Source of the DNA: Streptomyces sp. CT34
GTDB lineage: Bacteria; Actinomycetota; Actinomycetes; Streptomycetales; Streptomycetaceae
Assembly: GCF_000805335.1 (NCBI RefSeq)
Contig: NZ_KN708638.1
Coordinates: 2,862-66,861, forward strand
Reading direction: 5' to 3'
DNA: 64,000 nt
Shown here: positions 25,173 to 33,893 of the stretch, piece by piece
Layout: each line of letters opens with the position of its first letter
Position numbering within the stretch: the stretch's first letter is position 1
Notes under the pieces: model-generated
What the model was told of the DNA's origin: nothing
Databases searched by the model: none
What the model saw: only the letters and a program-made list of their open reading frames with translations
Program-made: the position numbers and the translations under genes

Positions 25173-25424
25173 TCAGCCCGCGTTCGGGTTCCCACCCACC
25201 AGCTGGGACAGCAGCTCGATGCTCTGTGCCTGGTTGGCGTCCAGCTTCTGCTCCATCTCGGCAAAGCCGTCCCGGACCTCACGACGGATCGCGGCCTGGC
25301 TTTCGAGGATGGTGCGAAGTTGCCGCCGGTGTGCACCTGCAGCACTTCCACACGGTCTTCAACCGCCTCGACACGGCCGGATCAACGCGTTGAGCTCGCT
25401 CTGCGCGATGCGGTCCTCAGCCAC
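25173..25424 (-). pseudogene. Coiled-coil hypothetical gene with two frameshifts
   Basis: Three consecutive frames together spell one small coiled-coil protein. GTG 25424 gives VAEDRIAQSELNALIR; one frame over follows VEAVEDRVEVLQVHTGGNFA; another shift gives ILESQAAIRREVRDGFAEME, ending in LSQLVGGNPNAG. The pieces join smoothly, so two single-base indels have broken a gene of about 80 codons. Function unknown. A terminator-like hairpin still follows it. Confidence 0.7.
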
Positions 25425-25702
25425 GCGGAGCCCCCAGATCACGAGATGCGGCGGTCATCAGGCCCCACGGTATCGCGCCCGAGCAGGGCCGGACCCGCCC
25501 TTCCCCGCCCGGCTCCCCACCGCACGAGCAGGTCGATCCAGAACAGCGCGATGCCTCCAGCGAGACACCGGTCAACCCACACTCCCACCTGCTCATCGGC
25601 CCGGCGCGCCTAGCGACCAGCTGGTGCGGCGCGGCCGGGCGGGTGCCCGGAAAAGGGGTTCGATGCCCCCGCAAGATCACGTAATGTATACACCGCCCGA
25701 AA

Positions 25703-26182
25703 ATGAACAAGTGTCGCAGTCGTTGCGACCGTGACTGCGCGGGGGGAAGGGAGAACTCCCTGAAGGCATCCCGCATCCGGCGCGGTGTCGCCGGTGCCGC
25801 CACCGTCGTCGCCCTGGCCGGGGCCGGCGTCCTGGCCACCGCGCCGATGGCCGCGGCCAAGGCCAACCTGATCGCGATCGACAAGGTCTCGCCGGACGGG
25901 CCGGGCCTGCGGGTGAACGTCACGTACTCCTGCGACCCCGGCATGAACCACCACCTGGTCGCCAACGCCGAGGAGATCACCTCGTCCAAGCTCACGGGGT
26001 ACGGCGCGGGCACCCTCAAGGTCGACACGCTCGTCTGCGACTACGCCGACCAGACCGCACAGGTCCGGCTCAAGCCGGCCGCCACCCTGGGCTTCGAGAA
26101 GGGCGACAGGGTGAAGGTCACCGTCTTCTACTTCGACGACGGCTTCCGCTACGCCGACACGACGGCCACCGCCACCGTCTGA
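25703..26182 (+). CDS. Small secreted protein of unknown function
   Basis: A 159-aa product from ATG 25703; a shorter start near 25757 behind GGAAGGGAG is possible. After an Arg-rich stretch comes a signal peptide core (VAGAATVVALAGAGVLATAP) with cleavage near MAAA. The mature domain of about 110 aa is rich in beta-strand patterns (GLRVNVTYSCDPG, LKVDTLVCDYADQTAQVRL, KVTVFYFDDGFRYADTTATA) with two Cys that may pair, suggesting an immunoglobulin-like secreted domain. It stands alone, flanked by decayed genes. Confidence 0.75.
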   Translation: MNKCRSRCDRDCAGGRENSLKASRIRRGVAGAATVVALAGAGVLATAPMAAAKANLIAIDKVSPDGPGLRVNVTYSCDPGMNHHLVANAEEITSSKLTGYGAGTLKVDTLVCDYADQTAQVRLKPAATLGFEKGDRVKVTVFYFDDGFRYADTTATATV

Positions 26183-26218
26183 GCGCGGCATCGGCCGCCG
26201 CCAGGGCCCTCGACCCGG

Positions 26219-26488
26219 CTACGTCCGGCAACTGGGCACATCACCATCGGTGTTGAGGGCCTTCAGCGCCTCCACCGCGCCGTCCAGGGTGGTGACGGGG
26301 ATCAACCGCATCCCCTTGGGGAGTTCGGCGCGGGCGCCGGTGCACTCCCTGCGTGGGACGAGGAAGACCGTCGCGCCGTCGCGGTGCGCGGCCTGGGTCT
26401 TCAGCGCCACCGCGCCGACCGCGCCGCCGGCTTCGATGGTGACGGTGCCCGCGATGGTCCGGCCGCCGGTGTGCTCGTCGACCTTCAG
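26219..26488 (-). pseudogene. C-terminal fragment of a Lon-like (S16) secreted protease
   Basis: The frame carries the last about 88 residues of an actinobacterial PDZ/Lon-like protease: DEHTGGRTIAGTVTIEAGG, AALKTQAA-like AVALKTQAAHRDGATVFLVP, then PKGMRLIPVTTLDGAVEALK and a natural stop. The GGRTIAGTG/T and KxxAAxxDGATVFLVP motifs are those of the S16 proteolytic domain after its catalytic Ser. The PDZ domain, the membrane anchor and the catalytic Ser region are absent, replaced at about 26490 by an SRAP-like fragment. Confidence 0.7.
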
Positions 26489-26490
26489 CG

Positions 26491-26819
26491 GTCGGGCCGT
26501 CGATGACCGCGTCCCGGAGGTGGGGGCCGTTGTCGCGTACGTCGTTGACCGCGGTGGACACCGGCCGGGCGTCCAGGTGGCCGGCGGCCCCGGTGCCCAG
26601 CAGGGCGCGGAGTTCGTCGGTGTCGTGGTGGGCGGGGTCGCGCCCGGCGTTCCCGTGGTCGGGGCGCTGGTCAGCGGCATGCGGGGGTGGACGCGGTTCG
26701 GCGGCGTCGGTGGCCTCGGTCGTGCTGATCGTGCAGGTGGCCCACCACGCCCACGCGCCGGGATCGTCGTTCATGGTTGCCGGGTCGCGCCAGAACTCGT
26801 ACAGACCGGCGAGCGCCAT
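26491..26819 (-). pseudogene. Remnant of an SRAP/YedK-like gene
   Basis: The minus strand reads MALAGLYEFWRDP at 26819, the SRAP hallmark, then TCTISTTEATDAA. After scrambled sequence come LGTGAAGHLDARPVSTAVND and VRDNGPHL, the family's C-terminal motif. SRAP proteins crosslink abasic sites through an N-terminal Cys; that end is not recognisable here. The middle is out of frame and the C-terminus abuts the Lon-like fragment, so this is a dead remnant. Confidence 0.6.
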
Positions 26820-26952
26820 GACCCGGCCGTCTCGGGGCTGATGGGCCGGTCGCTGCCGCGACGGCGCGCAGAACCGCTTCCCGACCATCCCCGTGCATGG
26901 AGAGCACCAGTGGGTCCGCCGCGTCGAGGTCCACCTCGGCTTGAAGGGAAAC

Positions 26953-27471
26953 TCAAAACGCCTGGAACGGGACGGGTTTGTCACTCGCGTCCAAAGGTTG
27001 CGGTCTGTCGCCGCCCGACGCGAAGGAGATCCAGTAGCGGCCCGCCGGGAGGCCGTGGCTGCGTGGGAGGGGTTTTGTGGGCAGGAGGGCCCCATGGGCG
27101 CGGATGCGGACGGCGCGGGTCGGGAGGGGGCCGTAGCTGACGTACTTGCCTGGTTTCCCGCCCGGAGCGCGGCCGCCGGTGTAGTACCCGCTGCCCGGGT
27201 GTTCGTTGTCGAAGCCGCATCCGGCGCTGGAGGTCGCCTGCTCCGCATACCGGTCCGGCCCGGACAGCGCCATGCACAACTGCTTGCCCTGCTCCCACGC
27301 CCACAGGCCCCAACGCGCACCGTTCGTGGTGCCGGTGGCGAGGCGGACCCGGGTGACGGGCGAAGTGGTGGGGTTCGGGGCCGGCCTTCGACTCGTGCAC
27401 CCCGTAGCGGCCGACGCCAGCACGGTGACGGCGACCGCGACGGATGCGACGGTGCGTATGCGGCTGACCAT
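26953..27471 (-). CDS. Putative lipoprotein
   Basis: A 172-aa product starting at ATG 27471 with a signal peptide ending in a lipobox-like SAATGC (Cys at about 25). The mature part contains aromatic, Gly-rich segments (ARWGLWAWEQGKQLCMAL, HPGSGYYTGGRAPGG, YVSYGPLPTRAVRIR) and probably forms a beta domain. It starts 2 nt after the stop of the amidase gene, so the two are cotranscribed and may act together at the cell surface. No family assigned. Confidence 0.75.
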   Translation of the reverse strand: MVSRIRTVASVAVAVTVLASAATGCTSRRPAPNPTTSPVTRVRLATGTTNGARWGLWAWEQGKQLCMALSGPDRYAEQATSSAGCGFDNEHPGSGYYTGGRAPGGKPGKYVSYGPLPTRAVRIRAHGALLPTKPLPRSHGLPAGRYWISFASGGDRPQPLDASDKPVPFQAF

Positions 27472-27473
27472 GG

Positions 27474-28517
27474 TCAATTCTTCTCGTACGGGACCGCGAC
27501 CCACAAGCCCATGTTCGGGTGGCCGTCGGCCCAGCTCGACTGGCCGGGCACGAGCCAGAGCGGCTCGTCCTTGCGGTTGTTGGTGTGCTGCGTGATGTAG
27601 AGATTGTTCCCGTCGTTGCCGGTGATGACGCCCGTGTGATCGATGTGGTTCCAGTCGCCGCCGGTCCAGTTGACCCAGATGATGTCGCCGGGCTGCGCCT
27701 GGTTGGTGTACTGCAAGAACTGTGCGCCCTGGCGGTTTTGGTAGTCGGAGAGGTTGAAGGCCCCGCCCCAGGAGAAGCTCTCCAACTGGCTGCCGTAGGG
27801 GTTGGTGGTGATGTCGAACCAGTAGTCGTCGTCGCGGTACTGGAACCCCGGGAACCACGGGATGTTCTGCGGCATGCCACCGCCGTACAGCATGGCGCGG
27901 GAGGCGAAATCGGTGCAGTCGTCGTCGTAACCGTTGTTGTCGCCGTTCCAGTTGGCGCGGGCCCAGTCGGCGATCCCCGCCAGGTTGCCGTGGTGGTCGT
28001 TCGGCTGCCGCACGGACGGGCCCGAGATCGGCATACCCGTCGCCGGGTCGGTGACGACCGGCTTCGGCGCCGGGCGCTTCGACGGGGTGCGGGAGCGGTG
28101 GGCCGGGGCCGGCGTGTCCGTGTCGATACCCCGATATCCCGTTAGCCGGACGTGGCCGCCGGTGACGGTGAAGGTCCACACACCGGGGGTCTGGTCCGCG
28201 CCGTGGAAGCGCTTCACCTTGCCGCCGCTGGTGTCGACGGTGGTGAGGGTGCGGTCGGCGGTGGCCTTCACGGTGACGGTACGGCCGTCGGCCGAGCGCC
28301 TGACCGATGCGTGCACCAGCGCGGTGCGGTCGTCGGTGAGACGCTGGTGGCCGGCGGCCAGGGCGTGGTGGATGGCCTGATCCGTCGGAGCCACGGCGGC
28401 GAGCCAAGCCGCGTAGGGCACCCTCGACGGGACGCCAGTAGCGCCGAACTTGCCGTCCTGCACCCGGCGGCCAAGCGCACCAGTTGCGGCGCGCCGTAGT
28501 GGGCCGTCGGTGCTCAC
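27474..28517 (-). CDS. Amidase-domain protein (Amidase_6 type), N-terminus altered
   Basis: A 347-aa open frame. The C-terminal about 160 residues form an Amidase_6-like, papain-fold domain: ADWARANWNGDNNGYDDDCT with the candidate catalytic Cys, FASRAMLYGGG, then AQPGDIIWVNW and the His in HIDHTGVITGND. Such domains cut peptide or amide bonds in the cell envelope. Upstream lies a beta-rich region (TDDRTALVHASVRR, TVTVKATADRTLTTV). No signal peptide is found at the annotated start, and the first about 30 residues look unlike secreted homologues, so the true 5' end may be lost or frameshifted. Followed directly by a lipoprotein gene. Confidence 0.75.
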   Translation of the reverse strand: MSTDGPLRRAATGALGRRVQDGKFGATGVPSRVPYAAWLAAVAPTDQAIHHALAAGHQRLTDDRTALVHASVRRSADGRTVTVKATADRTLTTVDTSGGKVKRFHGADQTPGVWTFTVTGGHVRLTGYRGIDTDTPAPAHRSRTPSKRPAPKPVVTDPATGMPISGPSVRQPNDHHGNLAGIADWARANWNGDNNGYDDDCTDFASRAMLYGGGMPQNIPWFPGFQYRDDDYWFDITTNPYGSQLESFSWGGAFNLSDYQNRQGAQFLQYTNQAQPGDIIWVNWTGGDWNHIDHTGVITGNDGNNLYITQHTNNRKDEPLWLVPGQSSWADGHPNMGLWVAVPYEKN

Positions 28518-28879
28518 GCCCGGACCACGCCGCGACGGGTCGTTCGTCGCACGGACGAGGATTTGCTGGCCAACTCCCTTTCATTGCTGGTGCCGTGAGG
28601 TCTCGGAGATGCCGGCAGCTGGCACCCCATCCAACGGCCTCCTGACCAGCACACATCCAGCTGCAGCCCGCGAGCACATCAGGTGTTTGCGGGCCGTAGC
28701 TGTTCACGGGCAGGCTCAACGCCTGCCGGGGCAGAGGATCGAGGCGGCACGGCGGCGAGCCCCCGGCCCCGACGCGAAACCGGAGGTCAAGCGTCCCGTC
28801 TCAGTTGATTCCTGAAGCTCGCCGTATTCCTGACCGCTGGACATCACCTCAGGTCAGTCAGCGGACTTCTGCTGGAGTA

Positions 28880-29269
28880 CTAGCTGGTGCTGGTGACGCG
28901 GAAGGCGCTGACCCAATTGCCGATTTCGTGGTAACCGGATCCGTCGATGGTGATCGAACCTCCGGTGCAGTCGGCGTTGTCCCACAGCTCCACCTTGGTG
29001 TTGGAGCCGTCGGCGCGGGCGGAGCGGATGTGGTCGTTCCAGTTGTCGCCGACGTAGTGGCACTCCCCGACATCTCCGGAGAATGTCGTAACCGCACCCT
29101 TCCAGTCCGTCTCCCAGTAGGCGTGCCAACTACCGGATGCCAGACGGGCATGGCTGGCGGAGGAGCGAGAGGACGAGGACGTGAGGGGTTGGGCGGACGA
29201 CGGGTAGGCGCTGACGACTGTGCCGGCCAGGACCGCAGCCGTGACCAGAATCTTACGCAAGACAGGCAA
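28880..29269 (-). CDS. Secreted I36-type (beta/gamma-crystallin-like) protein
   Basis: A 129-aa product. TTG 29269 is taken as start because AAGGAG lies 5 nt upstream. A signal peptide (LRKILVTAAVLAGTVVSAYP) is followed by a Ser-rich linker. The domain at about 55-129 has the peptidase-inhibitor I36/SMPI pattern: an aromatic-rich first strand HAYWETDWKG, CHYVGDNWNDHIRSAR, VELWDNADCTGGSITIDG and a final WVSAFRV. Two Cys likely pair. The usual role is inhibition of extracellular metalloproteases. Monocistronic. Confidence 0.8.
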   Translation of the reverse strand: MPVLRKILVTAAVLAGTVVSAYPSSAQPLTSSSSRSSASHARLASGSWHAYWETDWKGAVTTFSGDVGECHYVGDNWNDHIRSARADGSNTKVELWDNADCTGGSITIDGSGYHEIGNWVSAFRVTSTS

Positions 29270-29450
29270 GGCAACTCCTTCAACGTTGGGCCCCAGAATC
29301 TCGGAGTCCGTCTCCTGGGCATCCAAACGGACTTTTCGGCCGTGCTCCGCTGCCGGCGAATGGCGAGTCCGTCAAACACGTCGAACCACACCGACAAGCA
29401 CAACACCGGCAAGCGTGACATTGAAAAATAAACGATAAGTAAATACGTGA

Positions 29451-29472
29451 ATGACCTTGCAATGACCTTGCA
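29451..29472 (-). promoter_or_regulatory. 11-bp direct repeat upstream of the I36-like gene
   Basis: Two abutting exact copies of ATGACCTTGCA lie beside an unusually A+T-rich stretch (29421-29448) about 180 bp before the start of the secreted inhibitor gene. The arrangement, read on the minus strand as TGCAAGGTCAT twice, could be an activator site next to a promoter. Not tested against known operators. Confidence 0.3.
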
Positions 29473-29946
29473 TCGCAAACCCGGGCGTCACTCGGTGCTG
29501 CACGCCACCTGCCGTAGACATACAAGAACATTCATTAACCGGTCCTTCCTTCTCTTCGATCACGCCGGCACCCGAAGCTCGCAGTGCTGAATGCGATCTG
29601 GTGTAGTCGGAGAACGTTGTTCGGTGTCGATGGCATGGTGGCGAACAACAACATCCGAACAACCAGGATTGGCGGAACTCGAACAACGTCGCTTCAGGGC
29701 ACGGCGGGCCGTTGCCCGGGGAACGGAACCGGATGGAATCCGCAGGACACCCACCGCCCTGGCAAGTGATCACGAAGACACCGGCAGCCGACTTGCCGCA
29801 CCAACAAGCCGGACAACCAGCTTGCACCCCAGGAAACCCTCATCTGACGCCACGACCTTCCGCCGATTCCGCTTACGCCTTGGCCGCTTTGGAAGGGAAC
29901 CGCTCATGCCCATCATCGGCTCCGGCTACGACGCCCCCGAGTACGA
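29473..29946. other. No recognisable gene
   Basis: About 470 bp between the promoter region of the secreted inhibitor and a decayed gene fragment. Open frames on both strands look like chance frames, and I see no RNA gene or repeat. Confidence 0.4.
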
Positions 29947-30252
29947 CACTACGACCCGGCCTGGAAGACCCAGGACACGCCATTTCGGCGGTGACTGTTC
30001 GCGAAACTCACCGAGGCCGGCGCCAGCTGTCCCGCCGACGGCGCCACCCTGTTCGCCCCCGCCAACCGCTATCTGGGTGTGAACGACCGCGACCTGGACC
30101 TGCTCGCCACCCTCACCGACACCACCGTCGAAGACGTGCAGGCCGCTCACAAGGCTGACCTCGCCGAATGGTCGCGCGAGCGGCAGCTGCGCGACCACCC
30201 GGACCTTGCCGTCCTCGACGCGGACCTCGACCGGGTCCGGCACCGTTCCTGA
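29947..30252 (+). pseudogene. Gene remnant, C-terminal part of an unknown protein
   Basis: The frame reads HYDPAWKTQDTPFRR, then a TGA, then LFAKLTEAGASCPADGATLF, APANRYLGVNDRDLDLLATL and a helical tail to a natural stop at 30252. Composition and codon bias are those of real coding sequence, but there is an in-frame stop and no start. It reads like the tail of a Streptomyces mobile-element protein; family unknown. Confidence 0.5.
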
Positions 30253-30279
30253 CCCGGAGCCCAGGGCCCCTGCGGCTGG

Positions 30280-31674
30280 TCAGCGGCCGCGGGCGGCCAG
30301 GAGCTGGGCGCGGCTGTAGGTGACGGTCGTCTCCGTCTCGGTGGTGACCAGCTTCATCAGGCCCGCAGGCGGTTGGGGGGCGTGGTGGTCGACGGTGGGC
30401 GCGGTGATGTCGTCCAGGAGGCGGTCGAGGAGTTGGGCGAGGGTGACGGCTCCGCTCCCGCCGTAGCCGTAGTTGATGCCGTTGTCGCCGAGTTGGGGTG
30501 CCAGCCACAGGCCGCCGTCGGCGCTGTGGACCCAGACGACTTCGCCGCTGAAGGTCACCGCCTCGAGCTCGGCGTGGGCGGGAAGACGCTGCGGGACGGC
30601 AGTGACGATGTTATCGGGGAACTCCTCGTCGCCGTGGATGCCCTTGCGGACGACGGCGGGCAAGTCGGTCGCCGGGTCGTAGAGCAGCTGCGCGTCCTCG
30701 TCGGCCTCGTCCAGGAGCAGCTTGTCGAGGACGGTGGGCTGCCGCCCCTCCGGCGCTTGGGTGAGCGTCGCGGCCCACTGCGCGGCGGTCGCGCATTCGG
30801 TGGGGCGGACTTCGACGGCGGCGCCGGTGGGCCAGTCCTCCCCCGAGTCCCATCGCTGGACCAGGTGCGCGACCCGGTAGGCGAGCACGTCCCGGCGTTC
30901 GGTGAGCTCCAGCCATCCAGCCCGGCGGACCAGCTCGGGCAGTTCCCCGAGGTCGTCGTCGTGCGCTCGGGGGCGTGGCAGGGCGCCGAGGGTGAGCCAG
31001 TGGCAGTCGCTGTGCTTGTCGTCCTGGATGTCTTCGGCGATGTGCTCGAGGTAGCGCTCGGCCGCGTGGTGGGCGCGCTGCCGCATCGTGCGGGCCAGGT
31101 GTGAGGCGACCTGGGCGACCGGGGAGCCGTCGGGCTCGTCGACGGCGAGCAGCGCCAGGTCGGCGGCCGGGAGCTCGACGTCGTCGGCGGGCACCAGGGC
31201 CGGCGCGGCGCCGGGCCGCCAGGCGGTGATGGCGTCGCGGTCACGCAGCGCGCTGTGGAACCACGGGGCCTTGGTGCCGAACAGGGTGTTCAGCTGCTGG
31301 AAGGTGGGGTGGTACTGGGCGGAGCGTTTCGGGCCGGGCAGGAGGTCGAGGGCAGTGAGCCGGGGGCCGTTGTCCCAGTACGCCTCGCCGACGACGACGG
31401 CCACGACGTGCTGGTGGGCGTTCTTGCCGTACCGGCGGAACACGGCGCTCGACAGGGCGCGCACGCTCCCGTTGCCGCTGGTGAGCGAGTAGCCCAGCAG
31501 GACCGGGCCGTACGCGGTGCTCCAGCGCAGCACCGCGTAGTCCCCGATGATCTCGGTTCCGTCGAAGGCGGCGTCCCGCCCGGCCCCTTCCCATATCGGC
31601 CGGGTCAGCAGCGGCTCGTAGGCCGGCTTGCCGTCCGCGGTGACCTCGCCCTTGCGTCGGTTGAACAGCGCCAC
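30280..31674 (-). CDS. Unknown 464-aa protein
   Basis: A 464-aa acidic soluble protein. GTG 31674 is preferred because GGGGAGGG precedes it and the product begins with a plausible VALFNRRKGEVTADG. Recognisable secondary-structure blocks include YGPVLLGYSLTSGNG, NAHQHVVAVVVGEAYWDNG, a helical region RTMRQRAHHAAERYLEHIAE, and a C-terminal domain with GEVVWVHSADGGLWLAP. No catalytic motif, membrane segment or signal peptide is visible. It stands alone among decayed genes but is itself intact, so it may be a conserved accessory gene of plasmids or integrative elements. Family not recognised. Confidence 0.65.
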   Translation of the reverse strand: MALFNRRKGEVTADGKPAYEPLLTRPIWEGAGRDAAFDGTEIIGDYAVLRWSTAYGPVLLGYSLTSGNGSVRALSSAVFRRYGKNAHQHVVAVVVGEAYWDNGPRLTALDLLPGPKRSAQYHPTFQQLNTLFGTKAPWFHSALRDRDAITAWRPGAAPALVPADDVELPAADLALLAVDEPDGSPVAQVASHLARTMRQRAHHAAERYLEHIAEDIQDDKHSDCHWLTLGALPRPRAHDDDLGELPELVRRAGWLELTERRDVLAYRVAHLVQRWDSGEDWPTGAAVEVRPTECATAAQWAATLTQAPEGRQPTVLDKLLLDEADEDAQLLYDPATDLPAVVRKGIHGDEEFPDNIVTAVPQRLPAHAELEAVTFSGEVVWVHSADGGLWLAPQLGDNGINYGYGGSGAVTLAQLLDRLLDDITAPTVDHHAPQPPAGLMKLVTTETETTVTYSRAQLLAARGR

Positions 31675-31930
31675 GTCGCCCTCCCCAGAGGCCGCTGCCC
31701 ACTCCGGGGCTCTCCCGGGTCGGACACGGCCACCCTCCAGTCCGGCACGCGCCACTGACACTCGGCCCGTCGTACGTGCGCACCTCAACTCCCCGACGGG
31801 CGCCGCGCCCGCCGTGGCGGCGATGTCCAGGTCGTCCAGGCCCGGAAACCGTCCCGCCACTTCAGCCCCTCCCGCACTGCCCCATGTTGATCGTGCACGC
31901 TACTCCCGTACACCGACGGGGACGTCGCAC

Positions 31931-32333
31931 TCATGGTGATCGCTTGCTGTGCTTCGTCCACGGCTGGCGGGGAATCCCGCGGGCTTTCATCTGCGCCACC
32001 ACCTTGGCGTGCAGCTCGCGCAGCGGCTCCAGTTCGGCCGGCAGCGTCAAGGGCGCGACGGGCGCCCTTGCGCCGGGTGAGGCCGGCGCTCAGGTCGCCA
32101 TCGCGTGTCTCCCAGAACCTCACGGGCAGCGTGCCGCGGTGGGTGTGCACGGGCCCGCCGGCGGCTTCCCGCTCGGCGATCATGCGGGTGAGGTTGCCGT
32201 AGAGGCGCTGCAGCGGGCCGGTGTCGTCGGGCAGCGGGACATGCCGGACGGAGGCTTCGGGGCGGGACTGATGGTCGGCGGCACGCAGTCCTCCGTAACG
32301 GTCCTTCCACACCCACACCGTGACCGTGTTCAC
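31931..32333 (-). pseudogene. Frameshifted hypothetical gene
   Basis: From GTG 32333 the frame reads [40 protein letters not shown] and VRFWETRDGDLSAGLTRRKG. The coding continues only after a one-base shift near 32055 as LPAELEPLRELHAKVVAQMK to a stop at 31931. The two halves join sensibly, so an indel has broken a gene of about 133 codons. Unknown function. Confidence 0.55.
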
Positions 32334-32423
32334 GGGCGGCTTCGCCCGCCCGGCGCCCGAGGCGGTGCCCCACCACCCCGTCGCGACAGTCCCCTCGACA
32401 TGTGGCGCACGGTGTGACGCCGA

Positions 32424-32848
32424 ATGATCGACGTCAACCTCCTGGCCGCCGCACACCTCACCTGGGCAGTGGCCCGGCACCTCATCGACCGCGAGGCCCC
32501 GGCCACGTCGTCAACGTCGGCTCACGCGGGGCGTTTCGCGGCGAGCCGGAGTATCCCGCCTACGGAGCAAGCAAGACCGCCTTGCACGCGTTCGGGTAGT
32601 CGATGGCCGTCGCCCTGGCCCCGCACCGCATCAGCGTCACCGCCGTGGAACCCAGTTTCATCGCCACCGAACACCAGACGCCCCAACTGGCCCGCCCTCG
32701 CGGCGAGGAACTGCGCAGCCAGAGCCACCGCGGCCGGGTCGGCACCCCTGAGGAAGGCGCCGCCGTGCACTACCTCACCTCCGCGGAGGCAACATGGCCT
32801 CGCGGACGATCCTTGACCTCAATGGAGCCTCCCACCAGCGCACCTGAC
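32424..32848 (+). pseudogene. Short-chain dehydrogenase remnant
   Basis: The remnant starts in the middle of an SDR fold ([20 protein letters not shown]). After a shift it reads [20 protein letters not shown] followed by [11 protein letters not shown], giving the YxxxK active-site motif, and then an in-frame TAG. Coding resumes as MAVALAPHRISVTAVEPSFI and VGTPEEGAAVHYLTSAEAT. The Rossmann N-terminus is missing and there are at least two further lesions, so it is dead. Confidence 0.75.
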
Positions 32849-32999
32849 ACCCCCAGCCCGTACGGCCTTCAACACGATCCCCCGACCGGAGTGGAGTTCC
32901 CATGCCGCAGATGACCGTCAACTACTCACGCGCGCTGGCCGCTGGAACATCGGCAGCGTCACCGCACTCCTCACCCGGCTCCGCTTGTGATCGAAGAGA

Positions 33000-33854
33000 T
33001 CAACCCTGGTGCTCCAGGAACTTCCGTACGTGCGCGAGCACTTCCCCAGGCCGCTCCTCGGCGATGAAGTGCCCGCAGTCCGGGATCTGCGCTCCCATGA
33101 CGTCCTTGGCGTACTCCCGCCAGATGTCGAGCGCGGGCAGCCGTGCTGGAAACCCCTCCGAGCCCCACAGTGCGAGCACCGGCATCTCCAGGCGTCGCCC
33201 GGCCGCGAAGTCCGCGTCGTCCAGAGCCCGGTCCTCCTCCAGGGCCCGGTAGTCGTCGAAGCCCGCGCGCAGCGCGCCGGGTCGGGAGAATGCGCGCACG
33301 TACGTGTCCACGGTCTCGGGCTCCAAGCCGTGGCGGTTGTATGTCCACCGCTCGTAGAAGTACTCCAGATAGCCGCGGACGTCGCGTCCGGCCAGGCGCT
33401 CGGGCAGGTCCGGCTGCAGATGGAACAGCCAGTGCCAGTGCGAGGAGGCGAGCAGCAGATCCATCCGCGCCAGCATCTCCCGGGTCGGGATGATGTCAAG
33501 CAGTGCGAGGCGCTCCACCTCCTGTGGCCGGTCGAGGCCCCAGCGGTGCGCCACGCGGGCCCCTCTGTCGTGGCCGATCACGGCGGCGGCGCGGTCGAAG
33601 CCGAGCCCGTGGATCAGCTCCGAGATGTCGGCGGCCATCCGGCGCTTTCCGTACCCAGATTGCGGCTTGTCCGTCAGCCCATAGCCGCGCAGGTCCGGCG
33701 CAACGACCGTGTGGGTCCGCGCCAGTTCATCCGTGATCTTGCGCCAGCAATAGCCGGTCTGCGGCCAGCCGTGCAGCAGCACCACGAGCGGGCCCGAGCC
33801 CGCACGCCGGTAGTGCATCCGCAGACCGTCGACCTTGGCGACCCCAGTCTCCAT
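33000..33854 (-). CDS. Alpha/beta hydrolase, haloacetate dehalogenase/epoxide hydrolase type
   Basis: A 284-aa hydrolase from ATG 33854. The oxyanion motif is LHGWPQTGYCWRK, the nucleophile elbow IGHDRGARVAHR with Asp as nucleophile, and the catalytic His lies in CGHFIAEERP. Asp nucleophile plus GARVAHR is characteristic of haloacetate dehalogenases and related epoxide hydrolases. It is divergent from a CGNR regulator with a 39-bp intergenic region carrying an inverted repeat, so the two probably form a regulated pair. Substrate unknown. Confidence 0.88.
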   Translation of the reverse strand: METGVAKVDGLRMHYRRAGSGPLVVLLHGWPQTGYCWRKITDELARTHTVVAPDLRGYGLTDKPQSGYGKRRMAADISELIHGLGFDRAAAVIGHDRGARVAHRWGLDRPQEVERLALLDIIPTREMLARMDLLLASSHWHWLFHLQPDLPERLAGRDVRGYLEYFYERWTYNRHGLEPETVDTYVRAFSRPGALRAGFDDYRALEEDRALDDADFAAGRRLEMPVLALWGSEGFPARLPALDIWREYAKDVMGAQIPDCGHFIAEERPGEVLAHVRKFLEHQG

Positions 33855-33856
33855 AA

Positions 33857-33877
33857 CTAACCCCCTTAGATGGTTAG
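33857..33877. promoter_or_regulatory. Inverted repeat, candidate operator between hydrolase and CGNR genes
   Basis: CTAACC and GGTTAG form a perfect 6-bp inverted repeat separated by 9 bp, centred in the 39-bp space between the two divergent starts. A further TAACC half-site lies at about 33882. A single site here could control both promoters. Confidence 0.55.
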
Positions 33878-33893
33878 CGCGTAACCTAGCAGC

